Assembly (NCBI GenBank): GCA_964532085.1
Contig: CAZHHH010000013.1
Coordinates: 1-35,284 of the forward strand
From: CAZHHH01 sp964532085
Lineage (GTDB): Bacteria; Bacteroidota; Bacteroidia; Bacteroidales; Marinilabiliaceae
Direction of reading: 5' to 3'
DNA length: 35,284 nt
The position numbers and the translations under genes were made by a program. The first letter of the stretch is position 1. Every line of letters starts with the position of its first letter. The notes beneath the pieces are model-generated. The model was not told where the DNA came from, did not search any database, and worked only from the letters and a program-made list of their open reading frames with translations. This document shows, in pieces, positions 25,880-32,218 of this stretch.

Positions 25880-26917
25880 TTAAATAATTCCATATCGTGA
25901 CGATAACCAGGTTAGGGTTAACGATGTTATAAACGCAATTGTAGGAGCAATGAGCCACACTACGAAAAATTTATTTACCTCTGTTTTCTTAAAAATGTTT
26001 TTAACTCCAAGCTTTGCAACACCAATGCCTAATATAGCTCCAACATTGAGCTGTACTAAAGAGGTGGGAATACCTTTGCTTACAGATGCTATAAGTAGCA
26101 AGCTTGCGGTAACAAATGCTATTATTATTGCTTCTATTTTTCCAAATAATAATATCTCTTTTCCTGTGTTTTTCATCACTTTACGACCAAAAATAGAGCT
26201 TCCAATTCCAAAGTTTGGCGCAACAATTAATGTGGATAATATTATTATATATGTAAAATTACTTTCTGTATGTTCTAATCCTAACTCATTAATAGTCATT
26301 GATGCTATTGGACCAGCTGCGTTGGCAACATTATTAGCTCCAATGCTATAGGCTACATATAGCGACATTGCTACAACTAAAACTGATAGTATTGGATGAT
26401 TATGTGTTTTAGGGTTTAATAAGTAACCTTTTTTGCGAATAGGGTTGTATATATAACGACCAATTAAGAAACAGAGAAAAAATGATATTATAGGAAGTAT
26501 AAACCAAGTAGGAATTATATCTACAAATAATTTATTACTATTAAAATTGTTAAAAATTATAGCTGGTGCTGTTACTGCTAATATTGTTGATTGACTTGTG
26601 GATTGAGGAACACCGATAACATTAGCAAACAATAGAGAAATACTGACGGAAAGGAGTATTATGCTAACTAGGTTTGCTGTCATTAACTCTTTTGGTAATA
26701 TATCATTTCCAAGTGTTATTGAAGTGTTTTTGCCTGATATAATTGCTCCTAAAAAAACCATTATACCAAATAATCCAGGAATTAAGTTTTTGCGAATAAC
26801 ATTTGAACCATACGCAACAGAAAAGGCTGGTGCTGTACCACTACCACCCATATTCATAGCTAAAAATATAGCAATTAAATAAGGTAAAAGTATGTGATTA
26901 AAAATTGTAAAGTCCAT
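25880..26917 (-). CDS. PiT-family inorganic anion permease (CysP-like)
   Basis: A 345-residue inner-membrane transporter with about ten hydrophobic helices. The PiT family transports phosphate, and a short-form branch that includes Bacillus CysP transports sulfate. The second PiT signature is present as GANNVANAAGPIASM (~192-206). The first is replaced by FLAMNMGGSGTAPAFSVAYGSN (~18-39), the pattern I recall for CysP-like proteins (MNIGASG...VAYGS). Length (~345) and the C-terminal GIPTSLVQLNVGAILGIGVAKLG also fit that branch. Phosphate, sulfate or a similar oxyanion are all possible. No PhoU-like DUF47 partner gene, common beside true phosphate PiT genes, is adjacent. The acidic hypothetical gene follows after 24 bp. 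Confidence 0.88.
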   Translation of the reverse strand: MDFTIFNHILLPYLIAIFLAMNMGGSGTAPAFSVAYGSNVIRKNLIPGLFGIMVFLGAIISGKNTSITLGNDILPKELMTANLVSIILLSVSISLLFANVIGVPQSTSQSTILAVTAPAIIFNNFNSNKLFVDIIPTWFILPIISFFLCFLIGRYIYNPIRKKGYLLNPKTHNHPILSVLVVAMSLYVAYSIGANNVANAAGPIASMTINELGLEHTESNFTYIIILSTLIVAPNFGIGSSIFGRKVMKNTGKEILLFGKIEAIIIAFVTASLLLIASVSKGIPTSLVQLNVGAILGIGVAKLGVKNIFKKTEVNKFFVVWLIAPTIAFITSLTLTWLSSRYGII

Positions 26918-27092
26918 AAATTATAATCAGGTTTCTTTATCAGATTGTAAAAATATAAAAAAAATAGATTATTTATAAGCTTGTGCTCTTTTTAATTTTA
27001 AAATTTCGCAATACTGTAGAGGCAGATGGCCGTCTATATCTATTTTTGATTTATATTTGTCTATTATAAAATGAGTTACCTAATAAATAGAT
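26918..27092. other. AT-rich leader region upstream of the PiT-type permease gene
   Basis: About 175 bp of AT-rich DNA that must contain the permease promoter. No TAnnTTTG box was found. A GTAGAGGCAGATGGCCGTC phrase at ~27016 is related to the hairpin at 34804-34848 (GTAGAGGCAACGGCCGT). Confidence 0.4.
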
Positions 27093-27466
27093 AATTTTAA
27101 ATTGTCCATTAGGAAGATTAATTGATTTATTACATTCTTAATTGATAGTTCATCTTAATCGTATGTTAGGCTTACAGCCTGCATTTATAGGACTTATGTT
27201 GACCTGTGGCGGGTGCCACAGGCTTTCCATGTATAAGGCTTTCAGCCTATTTATTTGCACAAACTTATAGTCATTGTAAATATCCCACGCCCTAAAAGGG
27301 CAACATACGTTAGCCCAAGGCAATCCGTCTTGGGGCATAATACGTATTAAAATCGCGCTCTGAAAGAGCAACATAATAGTAATTATAGATTAAATATTTT
27401 AAATATGCTAATCATAAGATTTGTATGTTTTTATAGAAAAATTAAGTTAATGGACAATTTGAAATT
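27093..27466. repeat. Inverted-repeat-bounded, hairpin-array element
   Basis: AAATTGTCCATTA (27099-27111) is the perfect complement of TAATGGACAATTT (27448-27460), and the pairing extends outward to ~19 bp with one mismatch. Between them lie consecutive small hairpins: GGCTTACAGCC, CCTGTGGC-GGGT-GCCACAGG, GGCTTTCAGCC, GCCC-TAAAA-GGGC, CCCAAGGC...GTCTTGGGG and GCTCTGAAAGAGC. No credible ORF is present. It resembles a MITE-like non-autonomous element or a structured RNA cassette. Confidence 0.6.
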
Positions 27467-27475
27467 AAATAATAT

Positions 27476-29830
27476 TTAAAATATATCACTAATTTTCAAT
27501 GAGAAATAGACAGTTTGTGGTGTTTTTGGACCATATACATAGCCAGGGTCTTTATCACTACCAGTGTCCATATCTGTTTGAAAACTGTTGAAAATGTTTT
27601 TAATTCCTGCAACTAGTTGAATTTTACCAACTTTTGTTGCAAATGTATATTTGGCATTTGCTCCTAAATCAAAAAATGATTCAGACTCTCGTAATTCGCC
27701 CTCTTCTGGATTTAATATCGTTGGTCCAAAGTATGGAATTAACATTTTGCCAGTATAAATTCCATTGGTGCTAATAGAAAACTTATTATTTGGAAGCCAC
27801 TCTAATGTGAAATAACCATATTCATCTGGGGTACGAAGAAATCTCCTTTCATTAAAATCTTGAGGTGCACCATATCTACTATTTTGAATGGTGTAGCTAA
27901 TGTTTGCTTTCCAATGACGTGAATATAAAAAGTTTGCCTCAAGATTAACTCCTTTAACAACTGCACCTTCTTCTTCGTTTACTCTTTTATATATCACAAC
28001 TCCATTTTCATCAGGCTCGCCAATTTCTGTTGAAAATGGATTGTTTAACTCTGTTAAGAAAAATTCAGAAAGCAATTCAACATTAATTTTTCCTTTATTA
28101 AGTTGATAATTTATAGAACCCATATAGCTGTTGCTTGTCTCCTGTTTCAAATCTACTGCATTTTCATGTATAATTTGACGTGCTTCAGAAGTTTCTACAT
28201 GCAAATCTTCGTCAAAAATTTGTGGCGAACGATATCCTTTTGAATATGACGCTCTAATTTGTATGTTTTTGTCTAATCCATACAAAAGGTTCAAACGTGG
28301 ACTAACAACAGAGTTGGATTGTGTAGGTATTGTTGCTAATAAATTTTCTATTTTATAATAGTCATATCTAGCACCTGCTGATGCTGAAAAACTCTTATTC
28401 TTGCGCTCGTATTGTCCATAAAGACTGTAAATTATGTTGTCTTGATCAGCAACTTTTTTATTTGGGTGAAATGTGGTTTCTAATTCATTTGTTTCAGGAT
28501 TAATATCTGCCGTTCTGTATCCAAGTTTTCTATCTCTTAAATTACCGCCACTAATTTCCCCGCCGCCAACTAGCGAACTTTTGCTTAAAATATATTTATA
28601 ACTTACTCCAGTATTATAAGTGATATCTTTTGTAACTCCATAGCCATCCAGCGCTTTTGATGCGCCATAATATGAGTCACGACCTACTGTTTGAGCTGCG
28701 CCAAAAATTGATAACTCGTGATTGGCAACTGGAAAAAGTAAGTAGTTTACATTTACTGAGTTTATTTTATGATTAGTTGCTCCTGTTATAAGTGTTTCGT
28801 GCATTGGTAGATGAAAACTATCGCCACCACGTCGCTCTTCATTTATATGGAAATAGTCGGTGGTTATTTTACTTTTAGTAGTTGGTTTTAACGAATAATG
28901 AATTCCTACTGTTGTACTTTTAATTTTTGCTAATTCAGAGAATCCATCGCCGTTTGCATCAAATGGTTGCCTATCTTTTAGTGAACCATATATTGCCAAA
29001 CCTTGTTTTTTATCTTCCGAGGTTAGTGTGGTGTTAAAATTTAGCTGGTTTTCAGGTGATGCACTGTTTTTTGTACCAATAAGTGAAGTATAACCCTCAA
29101 TTTCATATTGATTATTTATTGGCTCTCGAGTGATTATATTTACTGTTCCTGCAATTGCATTACTGCCATAAAGTGCAGAACCACCACCTCTAATAACTTC
29201 CACACGTTCGATAATATTTGATGGAATAAGTTCTAATCCATAAACAGATGCTAAACCGCTAAAAATTGATTTCCCATTTACCAATATTTGAGAATATGGA
29301 CCATCAAGTCCGTTCATTCTAACTTGATTAGAACCGCAATTTCCACAAGTATTTTCAACACGAAGTCCGGGCAAAAAAGCTAATCCTTCGCTTAACGAGT
29401 TAGATTTTGTGTTGTTAAAAATGTCAAAGTTTAAAGTGTTAACTATCAGTGATGACTCTTTTCTCTTGCGTTCATTTTTATCAGCTGTAATCACAACTTG
29501 CTCTAATAATAAGGGGTCTTCTTCTAATGATATTTCTAGGTTTTCAGGCGTACTGTGATTAATTTCTATAACAGAAGACTTATATCCAACTGCCTTTGCA
29601 ACAAGTAGCTGGTTTCCACCTGGAACTGATATTTTAAATTTGCCTTCTTCGTTACTTATTGACCCAATTGAAGTCGATTTCACTTGAATTGTAGCGTAAG
29701 GAACTGGGTATCCATTGGATTTTATTTCACCATTTATTGTAATTAAAGGTGGTTTTTTATCTGCACTATTTAATTGAAATAGTAAAAATATATTTATGAC
29801 TAATGTCAATAATATCTGTTTTGAGCTCAT
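27476..29830 (-). CDS. TonB-dependent outer-membrane receptor
   Basis: A 784-residue receptor importing a scarce ligand through the outer membrane with TonB energy. The signal peptide is ~1-23. A CarboxypepD_reg-like beta-sandwich (~29-103: GEIKSNGYPVPYATIQVKS, then NEEGKFKISVPGG) is followed by the plug (~105-240), with CGNCGSNQVRMNGLDGPYSQ and VEVIRGGGSALYGSNAIAG. The 22-strand barrel fills the rest and ends in the outer-membrane signature VYFSLKISDIF. C162 and C165 form a CxxC at the plug surface, typical of one Bacteroidota receptor group whose substrates I cannot name; heme, cobalamin or metal complexes are candidates. There is no SusD partner, so it is not a glycan SusC. The His-rich exported protein gene lies upstream on the same strand. 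An inverted repeat overlapping a -7 box suggests repressor control. Confidence 0.93.
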   Translation of the reverse strand: MSSKQILLTLVINIFLLFQLNSADKKPPLITINGEIKSNGYPVPYATIQVKSTSIGSISNEEGKFKISVPGGNQLLVAKAVGYKSSVIEINHSTPENLEISLEEDPLLLEQVVITADKNERKRKESSLIVNTLNFDIFNNTKSNSLSEGLAFLPGLRVENTCGNCGSNQVRMNGLDGPYSQILVNGKSIFSGLASVYGLELIPSNIIERVEVIRGGGSALYGSNAIAGTVNIITREPINNQYEIEGYTSLIGTKNSASPENQLNFNTTLTSEDKKQGLAIYGSLKDRQPFDANGDGFSELAKIKSTTVGIHYSLKPTTKSKITTDYFHINEERRGGDSFHLPMHETLITGATNHKINSVNVNYLLFPVANHELSIFGAAQTVGRDSYYGASKALDGYGVTKDITYNTGVSYKYILSKSSLVGGGEISGGNLRDRKLGYRTADINPETNELETTFHPNKKVADQDNIIYSLYGQYERKNKSFSASAGARYDYYKIENLLATIPTQSNSVVSPRLNLLYGLDKNIQIRASYSKGYRSPQIFDEDLHVETSEARQIIHENAVDLKQETSNSYMGSINYQLNKGKINVELLSEFFLTELNNPFSTEIGEPDENGVVIYKRVNEEEGAVVKGVNLEANFLYSRHWKANISYTIQNSRYGAPQDFNERRFLRTPDEYGYFTLEWLPNNKFSISTNGIYTGKMLIPYFGPTILNPEEGELRESESFFDLGANAKYTFATKVGKIQLVAGIKNIFNSFQTDMDTGSDKDPGYVYGPKTPQTVYFSLKISDIF

Positions 29831-29853
29831 AATATTATTAAAATAATAATGAC

Positions 29854-29876
29854 TTAGAACAAAATTAATGTTCTAA
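29854..29876 (-). promoter_or_regulatory. Candidate operator and -7 box of the TonB receptor gene
   Basis: TTAGAAC (29854-29860) and GTTCTAA (29870-29876) are perfect 7-bp arms separated by 9 bp. The minus strand at 29860-29867 reads TAATTTTG and matches TAnnTTTG; transcription would start ~23 nt before the ATG at 29830. No TTG stands at -33, which is consistent with an activated or weak promoter. The arms overlap the -7 box as a repressor site would. Confidence 0.5.
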
Positions 29877-29948
29877 AATTTGACTAATTGAAATGATATG
29901 AATTCAATATGAGTTTATTCTTAGATAAAATTTAAAAGCTGTAAGTTG

Positions 29949-29993
29949 CTCCCCTTTACTGTGTCTCGACACTGGCGAGAGGGGTTGGGGGTA
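29949..29993. repeat. CTGGCGAG-type GC-rich hairpin repeat (copy 2)
   Basis: CTCCCC...CTGTGTCTCG...CTGGCGAGAGGGGTTGGGGGTAA, closely related to 23622-23660. It lies in the 282-bp spacer between the His-rich protein gene and the TonB receptor gene. The rest of this spacer, beyond a small CGTG/CACG hairpin near 30082, holds nothing recognisable. Confidence 0.55.
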
Positions 29994-30112
29994 AAATGTG
30001 ATAAAAATATCCTTTTTTATTACCCCTAAATTAGCTTCATTGAATGTTTTTAATCTAGCTGATGTGTTATTCTTAAGAATTTCGTGTCGAACTCACGTCG
30101 TAATATCTAATT

Positions 30113-30475
30113 CTAAGAGTTTATAAGTGGAGGAGCTCTTAAAAAATTGTGGGTTGCTTCAACTACTTCTGGATGAATGTAGTTTGTCAACAGTTCTAAA
30201 TAGACACAATAATCAAAAACTACATATGGACTTATTTCAAAATTTAAAACTTTGTCTGTGGGTAAAATATGTAGAGTAAAACTGTCGTGATTGTGAGCTG
30301 TTGAGCTATTATCACTTTTTTTGTAAGGATGTGAGTGATAAACTACTTCTCCATTATCTAAAACGTGCTTATGGATAAAAAATGTCTGTGAAAATATAAT
30401 GCCTGCGTTGAGAATAGCAAGCATCAATGCTACATTTCTTATAAAAGATGTATATGTTTTACTTTTCTTATCCAT
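30113..30475 (-). CDS. Small His-rich exported or membrane-anchored protein
   Basis: 120 residues with one hydrophobic segment (~13-30, NVALMLAILNAGIIFSQTFF) acting as signal or anchor. The exported part is rich in histidine in metal-ligand spacings: FIHKHVLDNGEVVYHSHPY (~33-51), AHNHDSFTLH (~60-69), then HNFLRAPP near the C-terminus. Proteins of this shape, with HKH, HSHPY and terminal RAPP, occur in Bacteroidales; I do not assign a family name. It has its own promoter-like sequence (30513-30543) and lies 282 bp upstream of the TonB receptor on the same strand. A role in binding or delivering a metal or metal complex to or from the receptor is inference. It shares a Pro-Pro tail feature with the Cys-rich protein at 910-1326. 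Confidence 0.75.
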   Translation of the reverse strand: MDKKSKTYTSFIRNVALMLAILNAGIIFSQTFFIHKHVLDNGEVVYHSHPYKKSDNSSTAHNHDSFTLHILPTDKVLNFEISPYVVFDYCVYLELLTNYIHPEVVEATHNFLRAPPLINS

Positions 30476-30512
30476 TAAATAACCCTACTCACAAATTGTC
30501 TAAAAACATTTG

Positions 30513-30543
30513 CAAAGATTGAGTTAAATATTGGATTCTGCAA
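30513..30543 (-). promoter_or_regulatory. Bacteroidota-type promoter of the His-rich protein gene
   Basis: On the minus strand, TTG (30543-30541) is followed after 20 bp by AATCTTTG (30520-30513), one mismatch from the TTG-N17-23-TAnnTTTG consensus. The predicted transcription start is ~30 nt before the ATG at 30475. Confidence 0.55.
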
Positions 30544-30584
30544 TAGCTATTAATAGGTATTTTTAACGGGGATGTTTTATTTAG

Positions 30585-30625
30585 TTAGGTCGCCACGTAG
30601 GGGCGCCCCTACGTGGGCGACCTAA
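30585..30625. repeat. 41-bp near-perfect palindrome (GGGGCGCCCC core)
   Basis: The arms 30585-30604 and 30605-30625 are complementary over 20 bp with a single extra G and no loop, so the site could extrude as a cruciform. Half of the unit recurs at 34714-34739, and fragments are at 30797-30812 and ~25250-25266. Confidence 0.8.
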
Positions 30626-30673
30626 ACTATCATCCTGACCTTCGACGAGATTTGGCTTAGACCCAACTTTCCA

Positions 30674-30800
30674 CAGTTCGACTACGCTCACTGCAACGCT
30701 TTCATCTATCCACTTTCATCTTTCCTCTAATTTCAGGACGACCACCTTGCCTCCGGCTAGACACAGCGTAAGGATGTGGTCAGTGAGCGAAGTCGAACTG
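30674..30800. repeat. Inverted repeat with arms CAGTTCGACT...CTCACTG
   Basis: CAGTTCGACTACGCTCACTG (30674-30693) is complementary at 19 of 20 positions to CAGTGAGCGAAGTCGAACTG (30781-30800). The 87 bp between contain CGACCACCTTGCCTCCGGC and no ORF. With the neighbouring palindrome this fills the 348-bp spacer between the His-rich gene and the SUI1 gene. Confidence 0.7.
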
Positions 30801-30823
30801 CCCCTACGTAATCGTCCTAAAAT

Positions 30824-31165
30824 TTACCCTCCAACCCTCTTGACTTTATACTCATTGCTTTGCAAATATGCCATAATTTTTTCTCTATGGTCACCTTGTA
30901 TTATTATCTTATTGTTTTTACTGCTACCACCAGTTCCGCAAAGGTTTTTTAGCTTTTTCTCTAAATCTTTTAAATCATCCGTTGTCCCGATAAATCCTTC
31001 AATTAATGTTACAACTTTCCCTTTGCGCTGTTTTCTGTCTAGCAAAACTTTTAAGTTCTGTTCATTGGGTGGAAGAGTTTCTATCTCATCTTCATCATAA
31101 TATTCTGGCTCAAAATCAGGATTAGTACTAAATACTATACCACCTTTTCTGTTTTTCTTCGACAT
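30824..31165 (-). CDS. yciH: SUI1/YciH-type translation initiation factor
   Basis: A 113-residue eIF1-like protein. The N-terminal ~35 residues are flexible and acidic (FEPEYYDEDEIETLPP). The SUI1 fold follows, with the typical LDRKQRKGKVVTLIEGFIG, LKDLEKKLKNLCGTGGSSK, IIIQGDHREKIMAYLQSN and KVKRVGG at the extreme C-terminus. Archaeal and eukaryotic relatives act in start-codon selection on the small ribosomal subunit; E. coli YciH influences initiation fidelity, and the bacterial role is less defined. Length and motif order are normal. It is a single-gene unit divergent from the electron-transfer operon, with a 213-bp shared spacer. The stop codon lies directly beside the repeat-filled spacer. 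Confidence 0.92.
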   Translation of the reverse strand: MSKKNRKGGIVFSTNPDFEPEYYDEDEIETLPPNEQNLKVLLDRKQRKGKVVTLIEGFIGTTDDLKDLEKKLKNLCGTGGSSKNNKIIIQGDHREKIMAYLQSNEYKVKRVGG

Positions 31166-31189
31166 TTTATCTTCTTTTAAAAATTAGCC

Positions 31190-31218
31190 CTCTTATTTAG
31201 ACTTGTTGTAAATAAGAG
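31190..31218. promoter_or_regulatory. Inverted repeat in a divergent promoter region
   Basis: CTCTTATTTA (31190-31199) and TAAATAAGAG (31209-31218) are perfect 10-bp arms with a 9-nt centre. It lies 25 bp upstream of the SUI1 ATG and 160 bp upstream of the flavoprotein ATG, so it could be an operator for either or a leader hairpin of the SUI1 transcript. Confidence 0.5.
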
Positions 31219-31259
31219 TAATGTTCTTATATAGTTATGTAATAGATTACAATAATGAT

Positions 31260-31267
31260 TAAATTTG
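31260..31267 (+). promoter_or_regulatory. Possible -7 box for the Nfn/Sud-like operon
   Basis: TAAATTTG matches TAnnTTTG exactly, but no TTG lies 17-23 bp upstream and the implied leader is ~105 nt. Weak support. Confidence 0.35.
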
Positions 31268-31378
31268 TGTCGTTTTTTTAAACTGTAAATATAACTGAAA
31301 CTTTGATTTTAATTATATTAAAAGTTTGAAATGATTATAATAAGACGATAAACCATAGAAATTTAATTACAAAAAATA

Positions 31379-32206
31379 ATGAATAAAGTTATGTCTAAAC
31401 ATTACTTTTCAGAAAAAGTGGTGTTATTAGAAATTGAAGCTCCTCGAATTGCAAAAGCTCGTCGTGCGGGTCATTTTGTTATGGTCCGTGTTGATAAGCA
31501 AGGAGAACGTTTTCCTTTAACCATTGCTGGTGCTGACTTAACAAAGGGTACTATCACTTTAGTGGTGCAAATTGTTGGGGTATCATCTGCAAAATTGGCT
31601 TCGCTAGAAGTTGGAGATTCTATTTTAGATTTAGTTGGTCCTCTTGGTCAGGCAACGGAGATAGATAACTTCGGTACTGTACTAGCTTGCGGCGGTGGAG
31701 TGGGGGTTGCACCTCTTTTGCCTATTGTAGAGGCTCTTAAACAGGCTGGTAATCGTGTTGTTACGATAATTGCTGCGCGTACTAAGGAATTGATTATTCT
31801 TGAAGAACAAATTAGAGCTAGTTCTGATGAACTTATCATTATGACTGATGATGGTTCGTATGGACAAAAAGGTTTGATAACTGATGGTATTGAGCAAGTT
31901 GCCTCGAAAGAAAAGATTGATAAAGCGGTATTAATTGGCCCTGGCGTGATGATGAAATTTGCATCGATAGCTACCAAAAAATTTGATATCCCGTCCATAG
32001 CTAGTTTGAATACAATTATGGTTGACGGTACAGGTATGTGCGGTGCTTGTCGAGTTACAGTGGGTGGAAAAACAAAGTTTGTCTGTGTTGACGGACCTGA
32101 GTTTGATGCGCACGAGGTTGATTATGATGAGATGTTGTCAAGAATGGGAGGGTATAAAGAGCAAGAAGAGATTGCTAATGAGGATTATACTTGTAAATCG
32201 CTTTAA
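31379..32206 (+). CDS. NfnA/SudB-like FAD, [2Fe-2S] and NAD-binding subunit
   Basis: A 275-residue electron-transfer flavoprotein of the ferredoxin-reductase fold, related to PyrK, SudB and NfnA. RFPLT (44-48) binds FAD, and ACGGGVGVAP (103-112) is the NAD(P) site. The C-terminal cluster domain has D216, C221, C224 and C236 (DGTGMCGACR...FVCVDGPEF). Three Cys plus an Asp is the ligand set described for NfnA's [2Fe-2S] cluster, whereas PyrK uses four Cys. With the next gene it would form the NADH-dependent ferredoxin:NADP+ transhydrogenase (Nfn) or sulfide dehydrogenase (Sud) heterodimer; these cannot be told apart by sequence reading alone. The next gene starts 12 bp downstream. An internal ATG (codon 5) is an alternative start. 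Confidence 0.9.
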   Translation: MNKVMSKHYFSEKVVLLEIEAPRIAKARRAGHFVMVRVDKQGERFPLTIAGADLTKGTITLVVQIVGVSSAKLASLEVGDSILDLVGPLGQATEIDNFGTVLACGGGVGVAPLLPIVEALKQAGNRVVTIIAARTKELIILEEQIRASSDELIIMTDDGSYGQKGLITDGIEQVASKEKIDKAVLIGPGVMMKFASIATKKFDIPSIASLNTIMVDGTGMCGACRVTVGGKTKFVCVDGPEFDAHEVDYDEMLSRMGGYKEQEEIANEDYTCKSL

Positions 32207-32218
32207 TTTGAGACTTAA

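Noticed and set aside
27150..27374. 74-residue minus-strand frame in the spacer before the TonB receptor
   Set aside because: It lies wholly inside the hairpin-array element, starts and ends in hairpin arms, and has no protein-like composition.
27476..29830. SusC-type glycan importer
   Set aside because: No SusD gene follows, and length (784 aa) and plug motifs fit a metal/cofactor-type receptor better than a ~1000-aa SusC.
30747..31100. 117-residue plus-strand frame
   Set aside because: Antisense shadow of the SUI1 gene extended into repeat DNA.
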